Positions 23,676 to 32,538 of a DNA stretch of 64,000 bases are shown here, one piece after another (the stretch's first letter is position 1; every line of letters begins with the position of its first letter). This DNA comes from Zeimonas sp964538505. GTDB taxonomy: Bacteria; Pseudomonadota; Gammaproteobacteria; Burkholderiales; Burkholderiaceae_E. The stretch is from NCBI GenBank assembly GCA_964538505.1, contig CAZIDY010000014.1, positions 1-64,000 on the forward strand, written 5' to 3'. Under the pieces are notes generated by a model. The model was not told where the DNA came from, ran no database searches, and worked only from the letters and a program-made list of their open reading frames with translations. A program made the translations under genes and the position numbers.

Positions 23676-25040
23676 TCAACGTTCGCCGCGGCGACGCAGT
23701 TCGCTCGGGCTGAACATGTTCGGATTGATGCGCCCTTCGCGGCCGGCGAGCCAGTCGGTGGGCGGGTGCTCCTGCGTGGCCGTCTCGGCGATGTAGCGGC
23801 CGACGTTCAGGTCATAGCCGACGAACTCCTGGCTCACGCAGGCCGGGATCTCGGGTGCGACCCACAGACTCGATTCCTGCACGCGCCAGATCTTTCCCTG
23901 CGCGTCGTAGAGATCGGTGAGCAGCATCCCCCAGCTGTCCTCGTCGAGGTACATCACGCGCTTCGGGAAGATGTGGCGCATGCCCTCCTTCAGCGTCGCC
24001 TCGACGACCCAGACGCGGTGCAGCTCGTAGCGCATCAGGTCGCGGTTGACGTAGTCGGGCAGGTAGATGTCCTTGTACTTGCGGCTCTTGTCGATCAGCT
24101 TCCAGCTGTTGTACGGAACGTAGAGTTCCTTCTTGCCGACGAGCTTCCAGTCGTAGCGGTCCATCGCGCCGGCGTACATCGGATACTGGTCGACCGTCTC
24201 GAGGTTCTCGTAGCCGGGCACCGGGTTGTCGTAGGCGAACGACGGCGCGCGACGCACGCGGCGCTGGCCGGGGAAGTACAGCCATGCGTCGGAACCGCGG
24301 TCGAGCCACCAGTGCACGAGGATCATCTCGCCCGCGCGGGCCGGCGGGGAGACGACCTCGTTGAGGATCCTCGCCTCGCTCTTGTTCACGTCGTCGAAGC
24401 TCTTCGTCGCCGCGTCGTGCAGCGGAAAGACGACCCACTGGCGCTGCGCCAGCTCGCTGAAGTCGCCGCTTCTGGCCGAGAAGAGCGTCGAGTAGTGCTC
24501 GATGCGTCCCTCGCCCTGGTACTTCAGCTTGAAGTTCCAGATGGCCTCCGCGCCGCTCTTCGGGATCGGGAACACCACGCCGCCGCCGACCGCGTTCTCT
24601 AGCTCCCAGCCGCCTTCCTTCAGGCGCGCGACGCGCGTGTTCTCCGCGGTGCGCTGGTAGACGCTGTCGGCGTAGCCGCACGAGCGGTGCGTCGGATAGA
24701 CGTCCATCCGGTAGCCGGGCAGCGTGCGGATCAGCGTCTGCTGGCCTTCGGAGAGCTTGTCCTTGTGCTGATCGACGTTGGAGGCGTCGATCGAGAACAG
24801 CACCTTGTCGTTCTTGTACGGATCGATTCGCGGCTCACCGGGCTTCCAGCCGGCCGGCATCGTCGTGATGCCGCCGTCCCACGCGGGAATCGTGCCTTCC
24901 TTGTTGCCTGCCTTCTCGGCGCCCATCGGCGTGAGGTCCTTGCCGAGCCGTGCGGCTTCGGCTTCGGGGACGACAGCCGTCGCGGGTGCACAGGCCAGTG
25001 CGAGCGCGAGCGCAGCGCACAGCGGTTTCATTGCCTTCAT
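23676..25040 (-). CDS. DUF1329 family exported protein
   Basis: A 454-residue exported protein: signal peptide (MKAMKPLCAALALALAC...), then the family opening LGKDLTPMGAEKAGN followed by IPAWDGGI. The fold belongs to the LolA/LolB-like outer-membrane lipoprotein-sorting superfamily, which carries hydrophobic ligands. It starts 9 bases after the mauA stop, so it is probably co-transcribed with the amine dehydrogenase genes. The DUF1329-DUF1302-MMPL-Ycf48 set recurs in proteobacteria, but its substrate is unknown to me. Confidence 0.87.
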   Translation of the reverse strand: MKAMKPLCAALALALACAPATAVVPEAEAARLGKDLTPMGAEKAGNKEGTIPAWDGGITTMPAGWKPGEPRIDPYKNDKVLFSIDASNVDQHKDKLSEGQQTLIRTLPGYRMDVYPTHRSCGYADSVYQRTAENTRVARLKEGGWELENAVGGGVVFPIPKSGAEAIWNFKLKYQGEGRIEHYSTLFSARSGDFSELAQRQWVVFPLHDAATKSFDDVNKSEARILNEVVSPPARAGEMILVHWWLDRGSDAWLYFPGQRRVRRAPSFAYDNPVPGYENLETVDQYPMYAGAMDRYDWKLVGKKELYVPYNSWKLIDKSRKYKDIYLPDYVNRDLMRYELHRVWVVEATLKEGMRHIFPKRVMYLDEDSWGMLLTDLYDAQGKIWRVQESSLWVAPEIPACVSQEFVGYDLNVGRYIAETATQEHPPTDWLAGREGRINPNMFSPSELRRRGER

Positions 25041-25049
25041 GTCTCCTCC

Positions 25050-25589
25050 CTAGGATTTTTCCGCGACGCCGACGATCAGCGACGCGGTGCAATGGAACAT
25101 CGTGCTGGTGCTGCCCATGCACCAGTTGATGTCGTTGTGCAGCGTGATGCGGTACGCGGGCCGTTCGCCGAGATTGGTGTTGCACAGGCATCGCCCGCAC
25201 GCGTTCTTGCCGCAGCAGTCGAAGTAGCTGACGAGGTAGTCCTTGCCGTCCGCGGGATTGCGGCAGGTGCCGATCCACGAAACCTTCGACGGCTCGGTGC
25301 CCGGCGGGCACGCGTTCACGGTGCCGCCGCAGCACGAGCAGAGGAAGCCATCTACACCGCAGTACTTCCAGTAGTCGCACTGCGTGTCGTCGGTCTGCAC
25401 GCCGTTGGCCGGCTTCGCTGCGCCGCCGTGCCCGGAGGCGGCGTGCGCGGTGCGATCGAAGGGCAGCACCGGCACCACGACCGATGCGCCGACGAGCAGC
25501 CGTCCCAGTCGCGCGATCGCCGAGCGGCGCGACGTGCGTTGCGCGGCTGCGCGCGTCGAACGTTCGAATACGGCATCGAACCAGCTCAT
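25050..25589 (-). CDS. mauA: TTQ amine dehydrogenase small (light) subunit
   Basis: A 179-residue subunit. The two tryptophans that form tryptophan tryptophylquinone are Trp105 (KVSWIG) and Trp156 (INWCMG); their 51-residue spacing equals that of methylamine dehydrogenase Trp57/Trp108. The two catalytic Asp equivalents are Asp80 (GVDG) and Asp124 (YFDCC). The mature part has 14 cysteines, and CSCCGG resembles aromatic amine dehydrogenase (aauA) more than methylamine dehydrogenase. A Tat motif (SRRSAIARLG, residues 20-29) matches the known export of this subunit. It would deaminate a primary amine in the periplasm. The start overlaps the mauD stop. Confidence 0.93.
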   Translation of the reverse strand: MSWFDAVFERSTRAAAQRTSRRSAIARLGRLLVGASVVVPVLPFDRTAHAASGHGGAAKPANGVQTDDTQCDYWKYCGVDGFLCSCCGGTVNACPPGTEPSKVSWIGTCRNPADGKDYLVSYFDCCGKNACGRCLCNTNLGERPAYRITLHNDINWCMGSTSTMFHCTASLIVGVAEKS

Positions 25590-26209
25590 GTCCTGTGTGC
25601 CTCCATCGTCTGCATCGGTTCGCCGCGGTCGCCGAGGAACTCCTGCACCGACGCGACACCCAGCTCGCGCGCGGTGAACAGGCTCTCGAGCTGCTCGCGC
25701 GAATTGACCAGCCCTTTCGCGCGCACGCGTCCCGTCTCATCGACGAGCACCGCGTACGGCAGCTTGCCGATCCGGTACGCCATGCCGAGCTCGGTGGACA
25801 GCAGGTACGGGAAGGCGGTGAGTCCGACCCTCCTGCGGAACGCGTCGTGCTCGTCCTGCTCGCCGTCGCTGGCGAAGGCGAGCTCGAGCCAGCCTCGCTC
25901 GTCGGCGGCGATGCGCTGCAGGATCGGCAGCAGCTTCTTGCAGACCGGGCAGGTGGGCGACAGGAAGAAGATCAGCAGGCTCTTCGCACGCGCGCCGCCG
26001 GTGGCGAACGCGTGCCCGTCGAGCGTCTGCAGCTCGAGCGCGGGCGCGGCGTCGCCGATCTTCGGGCCACCGTCGATCATCAGCGCGCCCATCGGCGCGA
26101 TGCGTTCGTAGAGAACGCCGATCTGGCGCGCAAGTGCGAACACGGTGGCGAGCAGCGCGAGCACCGCCACCCACAGGACGAGGTTCGAGACGATCAGGGC
26201 TTCGGTCAT
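25586..26209 (-). CDS. mauD: MauD, thioredoxin-like maturation protein
   Basis: A 207-residue protein with an N-terminal membrane anchor (residues 6-28) and a periplasmic thioredoxin fold carrying a Cys-Pro-Val-Cys active site (Cys87, Cys90, in SPTCPVCKKLL). In mau and aau clusters MauD is needed for correct formation of the many disulfides of the small subunit. Its start overlaps the mauE stop and its stop overlaps the mauA start (ATGA both times). An N-terminal glycine-rich loop precedes the core. Confidence 0.92.
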   Translation of the reverse strand: MTEALIVSNLVLWVAVLALLATVFALARQIGVLYERIAPMGALMIDGGPKIGDAAPALELQTLDGHAFATGGARAKSLLIFFLSPTCPVCKKLLPILQRIAADERGWLELAFASDGEQDEHDAFRRRVGLTAFPYLLSTELGMAYRIGKLPYAVLVDETGRVRAKGLVNSREQLESLFTARELGVASVQEFLGDRGEPMQTMEAHRT

Positions 26210-26769
26210 CCGCGGGCTCCCGGCGAGGGCAGACGATGGGACGCAGACAGGCGCTGCGGGTCGGACAGCAGCTCGTCGGCCGCCGCGTAGACGAACCACA
26301 GCGCGGCCGCCGCGAAGGTGGCGGTGAAGGCGTCGAGCCAGACGAGTGGACGCGCGGCGGCCGGCGCGATGGCGAGCGCGCAGCCGGCGAGCAGCATTGC
26401 ATTGCGTGCGACGAGCGTCCACGACAGGCGCTTGCGCTGCCCGGCGCCGCCGCAGCCGCAGTCGATGTCGGTGCGGCCGCGCAACAGGTTGACGACGACG
26501 GCTGCGGTGACCAGCGCGACGATCGCCGCGGCGAGCAGTGCGCCGGGCAGCCGCGATGCGGGGACGACGAGCAGCGCGGCGGCGAGTGCCTCGGCGAAGG
26601 GAAGCACCAGCGCGAGCGCGCGCGCGGCGGCCGGAGGCAGCAGCCGATAGCGCTCGACGGAGAAGGCGAATCCGTCGAGGTCGGCGAGTTTCGACCACGC
26701 GCCGACGGCGAGCACGAGCGCGAGCGCGCCGGCGACGGCGTGGCCGATCACCGGGTCGAGCGGCATCAT
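26206..26769 (-). CDS. mauE: MauE, integral membrane maturation protein
   Basis: A 187-residue membrane protein with about four helices (near residues 8-25, 45-70, 75-95 and 115-160) in the MauE/DoxX-like pattern (GAWSKLADLDGFAFSVERY near residue 22). A Cys pair in DIDCGCGGAG is typical of MauE. It works with MauD in producing active small subunit. The ATG overlaps the mauB stop; a second ATG directly follows. Confidence 0.9.
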   Translation of the reverse strand: MMPLDPVIGHAVAGALALVLAVGAWSKLADLDGFAFSVERYRLLPPAAARALALVLPFAEALAAALLVVPASRLPGALLAAAIVALVTAAVVVNLLRGRTDIDCGCGGAGQRKRLSWTLVARNAMLLAGCALAIAPAAARPLVWLDAFTATFAAAALWFVYAAADELLSDPQRLSASHRLPSPGARG

Positions 26770-27917
26770 CGGTGCATCTCGACGAGCGTTCCCGCCTCGG
26801 CGACGCCGTCCATGCGTTGCACGACGCGCGGCTTGTCGCCGGCGTCGATCAGCACCAGCCCCATCGTCATCGCGTCGAGCGCGACCAGGCGCGGTGCGTC
26901 GCCCTGGATCGCGGTGAGCGCGATTGCGTTCTCGCCCGGGATGCGCGCGATCCGCTTGCGCGCGGCGAGGTCGTAGGCCCAGATCTCGGCGGCCGGAACC
27001 TTGTGCGTGCCTTCCTCGCCGTCCGGGTGCATCAGCACGTACAGGCGGCCGCTTTTCTCATGTACCGCGATCAGCTGGTAGCCGCCGGGGCGCCAGTTCT
27101 TCTTCGCGTCTTCGGCGGTGAGCAGCGACCAGTTGCCGGTGGCGCGCGGCGTCGGGCTGCCGAGATCGACCTCGTGCATCTGGCCCAGGTACGACACAAA
27201 GAAGAAACGGTCGCCGATCGTCTCGGCATGCACGAACACCGGATCGACATCGGGGTCGAAGAAGCGTTCGCTGCGCACGCGCGACGTGAGCGCGCCCCGC
27301 TCGTCCAGCGTGATCGTCTCGATCGTGCCGTCGCCGCACAGCGTCGCGAAACGGTTCGGCGCGCTCGGCACCGGCAGCGCGAGCCAGCAGCCGGAGGTCG
27401 TAACCTCACTCGCCAGACGCCGCTCGCGCAGGTCGACGATGCTCACCGAGCTCGCCGGCGTGGCGTTCTGCACGAACAGCCAGCGCGAATCGGACGAGAC
27501 CGTGATCAGGCCCCGGTAGTTCAGCGCCTGCGCGCGGCGCTCGGGGATCGGGATCTCGCCGGTGTGCGACAGCGTTTCCGCGTCCCAGATGTCGATCACG
27601 TCGGCACGCGTGCCCCGCCACAGTCGCGGGTAATAGGTGGTCGACACGTAGATCTGCTTGCCGTCGGGCGACAGCGTCGCCTGGCCGGCGAAGGCGAGCG
27701 GGATCTGCCCGATGTAGCGCGCGGCGTCGACGTCGACGACGTGCAGTCGCCCGTCGACGATGTGCTGGATCGCGATGTCGGAGATGTACGCACGCGTCGG
27801 ACCTGCCGGTGGCGGGGTCACGACCGTTTGTTTCTCCGGAAACGATTGCGCTGCGGCGCTGCCCAGCGCGAGCGCCAGCAGCGTAGCCGGGAGCATGCGC
27901 CCGACGGTTCGATGCAT
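26766..27917 (-). CDS. mauB: TTQ amine dehydrogenase large (heavy) subunit
   Basis: A 383-residue exported beta-propeller subunit. The signal peptide (MLPATLLALALGSAAAQS) is followed by propeller blades with recurring strands such as RLHVVDVDAARYIGQI, KQIYVSTTYYPRLWRG and the ARRLVAL-like C-terminal strands. It frames the small subunit and shapes the substrate channel; the overall sequence looks closer to aromatic amine dehydrogenase (aauB) than to methylamine dehydrogenase, but this is an impression. The ATG at 27917 follows a GGAG site. It is the first gene of a long minus-strand run and is divergent from the AraC-type gene. Confidence 0.9.
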   Translation of the reverse strand: MHRTVGRMLPATLLALALGSAAAQSFPEKQTVVTPPPAGPTRAYISDIAIQHIVDGRLHVVDVDAARYIGQIPLAFAGQATLSPDGKQIYVSTTYYPRLWRGTRADVIDIWDAETLSHTGEIPIPERRAQALNYRGLITVSSDSRWLFVQNATPASSVSIVDLRERRLASEVTTSGCWLALPVPSAPNRFATLCGDGTIETITLDERGALTSRVRSERFFDPDVDPVFVHAETIGDRFFFVSYLGQMHEVDLGSPTPRATGNWSLLTAEDAKKNWRPGGYQLIAVHEKSGRLYVLMHPDGEEGTHKVPAAEIWAYDLAARKRIARIPGENAIALTAIQGDAPRLVALDAMTMGLVLIDAGDKPRVVQRMDGVAEAGTLVEMHR

Positions 27918-28210
27918 CACGTGGAGACTCCTCGTTCGACCGCTTCTTCGTCGGTTTCGAGGGATTCTAGGAGCGGGTCCGCCTCGGCCGTTAGCCGAAA
28001 TCGGCAATCGGAAGCGCCGGTGAGTGGTTTTTGACCAGGAACAAAAATCAGTTGCAGATGAAACGAATTTGCGTTCCGTGCTTGCCAAACACGCGGGATT
28101 GAGATTCAATCGGCTCCCCGCGGTCGTCCGGAGACGGCCCGGTGGACGGTCGCGGCCGCTCGTTCCCGGAGCGTGCGAACGAGAGCCGACGACGGCGGAG
28201 AGCGTTGACG
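27918..28210. promoter_or_regulatory. Divergent control region between mauB and the AraC-type gene
   Basis: This 293-base region contains a relatively AT-rich block at about 28021-28110. A 12-base palindrome GCCGAAATCGGC lies at 27994-28005, about 80 bases upstream of mauB, and a TTGACC at 28031-28036 points toward the regulator. A good -10 partner is not visible. It is the expected binding region for the AraC-family protein. Confidence 0.4.
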
Positions 28211-29200
28211 ATGTGCATCGGCGAGCGGCCCCCGGCGCAGTCCCGGCGCGACGATTACGCGTTCGCGCGCGTGCGCTCGAGCGACGCCGACGAGCACGCC
28301 GCGCGGCTGAGCGGCTGGGACCAGACCTACGAGCAGCTCACGCCGGGCCGCTTCGAGGGTTTCCTGTGCGAGGCGCTGTTCGCCGACATCCAGCTCTTTC
28401 GCGAGACGACGAACCAGTCGGTGCACGAACTCGGTGCCGGACGCAGCGGCTCGTACATGTTCGGCGTGCCGCTGGCCCTGCAGGGCGAGGGCTACTTCGG
28501 CGGGCGCCCGATCGGGCTCGATTCGGTCATCGTGCTGCGCGATCGCGGCCCCCTCGACTTCCGGGCGCCGGCGCCGCTGGATATCGTCGGCGTCTCGATG
28601 CCCATCGAGGCGCTTCGCCGCTACGCGGTCGAGATCGACCAGCGCGACATCGATGCCGAGCTGCGCGAAGTCTGCGTGGCCGAGCCGGCGCCGGAACGCG
28701 TACGCCGCCTGCGCGCCTTCCTGCTGCTCGCGCTCGAATCGATCTGTGGGCATCCGCAGAAGCTGCAGCATCCGGTCACCCGCCGCGCGCTCGAGCACGC
28801 GGTCTACGGCAGCATCGTCGACACCTTCGCCGGGGCCGACGACGCTGTCGCCCCGGGGCCGACGCGCAGTCACGCGCTGGTGAGCCGGGCGCAGGAGTAC
28901 ATGCGCGAGCACGTCGACGAACCGCTGACGGTCGAGGACCTGTGCCGCGAGCTGAAGGTGAGCCGGCGCACATTGCAGTACGGTTTTCGCGAGGTGCTGC
29001 GGCTCAATCCGGTGGGCTACCTGCGCGCGCTGCGCCTGAACGGCGTGCGCCGTGCGCTGCGCAACCCGGTACGCGGCACCACCGTGCAGGATGTCGCCGC
29101 GCTCTGGGGTTTCTGGCACCTGAGCCATTTCGCCTGCGACTACCGTCGCATGTTCGGCGAGCTGCCCTCGGAAACGCTGCATCGGGCGTCTGGCGCCTGA
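28211..29200 (+). CDS. AraC-family transcriptional regulator
   Basis: A 329-residue regulator. The C-terminal third holds two helix-turn-helix units: LTVEDLCRELKVSRRTLQYG and TTVQDVAALWGFWHLSHFAC, followed by the family end YRRMFGELPSETL. The N-terminal part resembles regulators of the EutR-like group that sense amines or related compounds. The ATG at 28211 was chosen over a GTG 69 bases upstream because the intervening residues are Arg-rich and not family-like. Its divergent position to mauB suggests it activates the amine dehydrogenase genes in response to substrate; inferred. Confidence 0.87.
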   Translation: MCIGERPPAQSRRDDYAFARVRSSDADEHAARLSGWDQTYEQLTPGRFEGFLCEALFADIQLFRETTNQSVHELGAGRSGSYMFGVPLALQGEGYFGGRPIGLDSVIVLRDRGPLDFRAPAPLDIVGVSMPIEALRRYAVEIDQRDIDAELREVCVAEPAPERVRRLRAFLLLALESICGHPQKLQHPVTRRALEHAVYGSIVDTFAGADDAVAPGPTRSHALVSRAQEYMREHVDEPLTVEDLCRELKVSRRTLQYGFREVLRLNPVGYLRALRLNGVRRALRNPVRGTTVQDVAALWGFWHLSHFACDYRRMFGELPSETLHRASGA

Positions 29201-29216
29201 AGGCAACACGCGGGCA

Positions 29217-29254
29217 GGAAACGAACGCCGGCGGTAGCGCCCGGGCGTCGTTCC
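29217..29254 (+). terminator. Possible terminator after the AraC-type gene
   Basis: Two segments, 29217-29229 and 29244-29254, pair over 11 bases with two bulged A residues and a 14-base loop, 17 bases after the AraC stop. No T-run follows, so this is a weak candidate. Confidence 0.3.
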
Positions 29255-29320
29255 GGCGTCATCGGCTGTCAACGGAGCCGTCCGATCTGATACGCTCGAT
29301 CGACACCGGCCCCGTCGCGG

Positions 29321-32197
29321 ATGACGCTCGCTTTACTGATCGCCCTTCCGTTCATCGGTAGCGCCCTTGCGGCGCTGATGCCGTCGAACGCTCGCAACGC
29401 GGAATCGACGCTCGCCGGCGCGCTGTCGGTCGCCGCTGCCATCTGGGTGGCTTCGCTGTTCCCCGAGATACGCAATGGCGGTGTCGTACGCGAGGAGATC
29501 TCGTGGCTGCCGTCGTTCGGCCTGGATCTCGTCGTACGCATCGACGGCTTCGCGTGGATGTTCGCGATGCTCGTCACGGTGATCGGCGCGCTCGTCGTGC
29601 TCTACGCGCGCTACTACATGTCGCCGTCCGATCCGGTGCCGCGCTTCTTCTCGTTCCTGCTCGCATTCATGGGCTCGATGCTCGGCGTCGTCACCGCCGG
29701 CAACCTGATCCAGCTCGTTTTCTTCTGGGAGCTGACCAGCCTCTTCTCGTTCCTGCTGATCGGCTACTGGCACCACCGGGCCGACGCCCGCCGCGGCGCG
29801 CGCATGGCGCTGGTCGTCACCGGCGGTGGCGGCTTCGCGCTGCTCGCCGGCGTGCTGCTGCTCGGGCGCATCGTCGGCTCCTATGACCTCGATTCGGTGC
29901 TCGCCGCACGCGCGGCGATCGTCGTGCACCCGCTGTACGAGCCGATGCTCGCCTGCGTGCTGCTCGGTGCGCTGACCAAGAGCGCGCAGTTTCCGTTCCA
30001 TTTCTGGCTGCCGCACGCGATGGCGGCGCCTACCCCGGTGTCGGCGTACCTGCACTCGGCCACGATGGTCAAGGCGGGCGTATTCCTGCTCGCGCGGCTG
30101 TGGCCGGTGCTGGCGGGCACCGATCACTGGTTCTGGATCGTCGGCGGGGCGGGCCTCGTCACGCTCGTGCTCGGTGCGTACATCGCGATGTTCCAGACCG
30201 ACCTGAAAGGGCTGCTCGCGTACTCGACGGTGAGCCATCTCGGGCTGATCACGCTGCTGCTCGGGCTGAACAGCCCGACGGCGGCGGTCGCCGCGGTCTT
30301 CCACATGCTGAACCACGCGACCTTCAAGGCGTCGCTGTTCATGGCCGCGGGCATCGCGGACCATGAAACCGGAACGCGCGACCTCGGTCGCCTGCGTGGT
30401 CTCGTGCACGCGATGCCGATCACGGCCACGCTCGCGCTCGTCGCGAGTGCGGCGATGGCCGGCGTTCCGCTGCTCAACGGATTCCTGTCCAAGGAGATGT
30501 TCTTCGCCGAGACGGTCTTCGTCGAGTCGGCGCCGTGGGTCGAGAAGGTATTGCCGATCGTGGCGACGCTTGCCGGCGTGTTCGCCGTCGTCTACTCGCT
30601 GCGCTTCGCCTGGGGAACGTCCTTCGGTCCGCTGTCCGACGACCTGCCGCGCACCCCGCACGAGCCGCCGCGCTGGATGCGGGTTCCGGTCGACCTGCTC
30701 GTGCTCGTCTGCCTGATCGTCGGCATCGTGCCGGGCTGGTCGGTCGGGCCGATGCTCGCCGCTGCCGCGCGCCCGGTCGTCGGCGGCACGCTGCCCGAGT
30801 ACAGCCTGTCGGTCTGGCACGGCTTCACGGCGCCGCTTGCCATGAGCCTGGTTGCGATGGCCGGCGGCATCCTCGGCTACCGGATCCTGCGCCGGGGCTA
30901 TGCGAACGGGTTGAGCGGAACGCCGCTCGTCGAGCATTTCGACGGCAAGCGGGCCTTCGAGGGCCTGTTGATCGCCGCCAGCATCACCGCGCGCCGACTG
31001 ATGCGGGTGTTGAGCGCGCGCCGCCTGCAGCCGCAGCTGTTGTGGATCGTCATCGCCACGCTGCTCGCTGCCTTCGCCTCGCTCGGCGTCGATGGCATCA
31101 GCTGGGGCGACCGTCCGCGCGTAGCGCCGTCGCCCGCCTTCGTCGGCATCTGGGCCATCGGGATCGTCGCGGCCGTTGCAGCGGCATCGCAGGCAAAGTT
31201 CCACCGGCTCGCGGCGATCATGATGCTCGGCGTCGCGGGCCTCGTCACCTGCATCACCTTCCTCTGGTTCTCGGCGCCCGATCTCGCGCTGACGCAGCTC
31301 GCCGTCGAGGTCGTGACCACGGTGCTGTTCCTGCTCGGACTGCGCTGGCTGCCCAAGCGAATCCTTGCCGACGAAGACCGCGCCGATCTGCGCGCACGCA
31401 CCCGGCGCGCACGCGATCTGGTGCTCGCGATCGTCGTCGGCGCCGGCACCGCCGCGTTGTCGTACGCGATGCTCACGCGCGAAGCCCCGCAGAGCATTTC
31501 GCCGTTCCTGCTTTCGCGTGCGCTGCCCGAAGGGGGCGGCCGCAACGTCGTCAACGTCACGCTGGTCGATTTCCGCAGTTTCGACACGATGGGCGAGATC
31601 ACCGTGCTCGGCATCGTCGCACTCACTGTCTACGCGCTGCTGCGCCGCTTCCGACCGCCGCGCGAGAGCATCGTTCCCGAGCAGCAGAAGCAGGGCGTCG
31701 GCGGCGATCCGCTCGACGACGTGCTCGAGCCCGAGCCGGGCGACGACCCCGGGATCGGCTACCGGACGGTACCGTCGGTGCTCGTGCGCCTGCTGCTGCC
31801 GATCTCCTTCGTCGTCGCGCTGCACCTGTTCCTGCGCGGGCACGATGCGCCGGGCGGCGGCTTCGTGGCCGGGCTGGTCGTCGCGATCGGCTTCCTCACC
31901 CAGTACCTCGTGCTCGGCACCATCTGGGTCGAGTCGCGCGTGCGCCTGCGCACGCCGTGGTGGATCGCGGGCGGGCTGCTGCTCGTGGTGGCCACCGGTG
32001 CCGGCGCGATCTGGTTCGGGCACCCGTTCCTCACGACACACACCGCGCACGTGCCGATGCCGTGGGGCGGCGAGGCGCACTGGGCGAGTGCGCTGCTGTT
32101 CGACGGTGGCGTGTTCGCCGTCGTCGTCGGCGCCACGCTGTTGATGCTGATCGCGCTGGCGCACCAGTCGCTGCGCGCGCACCGCAGGAGCGGCTGA
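29321..32197 (+). CDS. mnhA: Mrp Na+/H+ antiporter subunit A with fused MrpB domain
   Basis: A 958-residue membrane protein. Residues 1 to about 770 are the NuoL-like MrpA part, with LLAYSTVSHLGLITLLLG and FHMLNHATFKASLFMAAG carrying conserved lysines and histidines of the proton path. The C-terminal part (about 780-958, with HLFLRGHDAPGGGFVAGL) is the MrpB domain, fused as in PhaAB/MrpAB-type systems, which explains why no separate B gene is present. It is the first gene of the operon; its stop overlaps mnhC (TGATG). The complex exchanges cytoplasmic Na+ (or K+) for protons. Confidence 0.95.
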   Translation: MTLALLIALPFIGSALAALMPSNARNAESTLAGALSVAAAIWVASLFPEIRNGGVVREEISWLPSFGLDLVVRIDGFAWMFAMLVTVIGALVVLYARYYMSPSDPVPRFFSFLLAFMGSMLGVVTAGNLIQLVFFWELTSLFSFLLIGYWHHRADARRGARMALVVTGGGGFALLAGVLLLGRIVGSYDLDSVLAARAAIVVHPLYEPMLACVLLGALTKSAQFPFHFWLPHAMAAPTPVSAYLHSATMVKAGVFLLARLWPVLAGTDHWFWIVGGAGLVTLVLGAYIAMFQTDLKGLLAYSTVSHLGLITLLLGLNSPTAAVAAVFHMLNHATFKASLFMAAGIADHETGTRDLGRLRGLVHAMPITATLALVASAAMAGVPLLNGFLSKEMFFAETVFVESAPWVEKVLPIVATLAGVFAVVYSLRFAWGTSFGPLSDDLPRTPHEPPRWMRVPVDLLVLVCLIVGIVPGWSVGPMLAAAARPVVGGTLPEYSLSVWHGFTAPLAMSLVAMAGGILGYRILRRGYANGLSGTPLVEHFDGKRAFEGLLIAASITARRLMRVLSARRLQPQLLWIVIATLLAAFASLGVDGISWGDRPRVAPSPAFVGIWAIGIVAAVAAASQAKFHRLAAIMMLGVAGLVTCITFLWFSAPDLALTQLAVEVVTTVLFLLGLRWLPKRILADEDRADLRARTRRARDLVLAIVVGAGTAALSYAMLTREAPQSISPFLLSRALPEGGGRNVVNVTLVDFRSFDTMGEITVLGIVALTVYALLRRFRPPRESIVPEQQKQGVGGDPLDDVLEPEPGDDPGIGYRTVPSVLVRLLLPISFVVALHLFLRGHDAPGGGFVAGLVVAIGFLTQYLVLGTIWVESRVRLRTPWWIAGGLLLVVATGAGAIWFGHPFLTTHTAHVPMPWGGEAHWASALLFDGGVFAVVVGATLLMLIALAHQSLRAHRRSG

Positions 32198-32538
32198 TGG
32201 AGATCGTGCTCGCCATCGCGATCGGCGTGCTCGCCGCCTCGGGGGTCTGGCTGCTGCTGCGCCCGCGTACCTTCCAGGTGCTGATGGGCCTGTCGCTGCT
32301 TTCCTATGCGGTGAACCTGTTCATCTTCAGCATGGGAAGCCTGGCGATCGACCAGCCGCCGGTCGTCGTTCCCGGCGTTCCGCACGACCTGCAGCACTAC
32401 ACCGATCCGCTGCCGCAGGCGCTCGTGCTGACGGCGATCGTCATCAACTTCGCAATGACAGCGCTGTTCCTCGTCGTGCTGCTCGCGCTGCGCGGGCTGT
32501 CCGGCACCGACCACGTCGACGGAAGCGAAGAGCCGTGA
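32197..32538 (+). CDS. mnhC: Mrp antiporter subunit C
   Basis: A 113-residue, three-helix NuoK-like protein. The family segment FQVLMGLSLLSYAVNLFIF near residue 27 and DPLPQALVLTAIVINFAMTA near residue 70 are clear. The ATG shares bases with the mnhA stop, and the stop overlaps the GTG of mnhD. Confidence 0.95.
   Translation: MEIVLAIAIGVLAASGVWLLLRPRTFQVLMGLSLLSYAVNLFIFSMGSLAIDQPPVVVPGVPHDLQHYTDPLPQALVLTAIVINFAMTALFLVVLLALRGLSGTDHVDGSEEP

Noticed and set aside
29260..29320. Promoter for the Mrp operon
   Set aside because: A TGTCAA at about 29268 is on the wrong strand for mnhA and the GATACG further on is a poor -10; no convincing pair.
29333..32182. A 949-residue open frame on the minus strand
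   Set aside because: It mirrors mnhA/B, which has clear membrane-antiporter motifs; the mirror frame has none.
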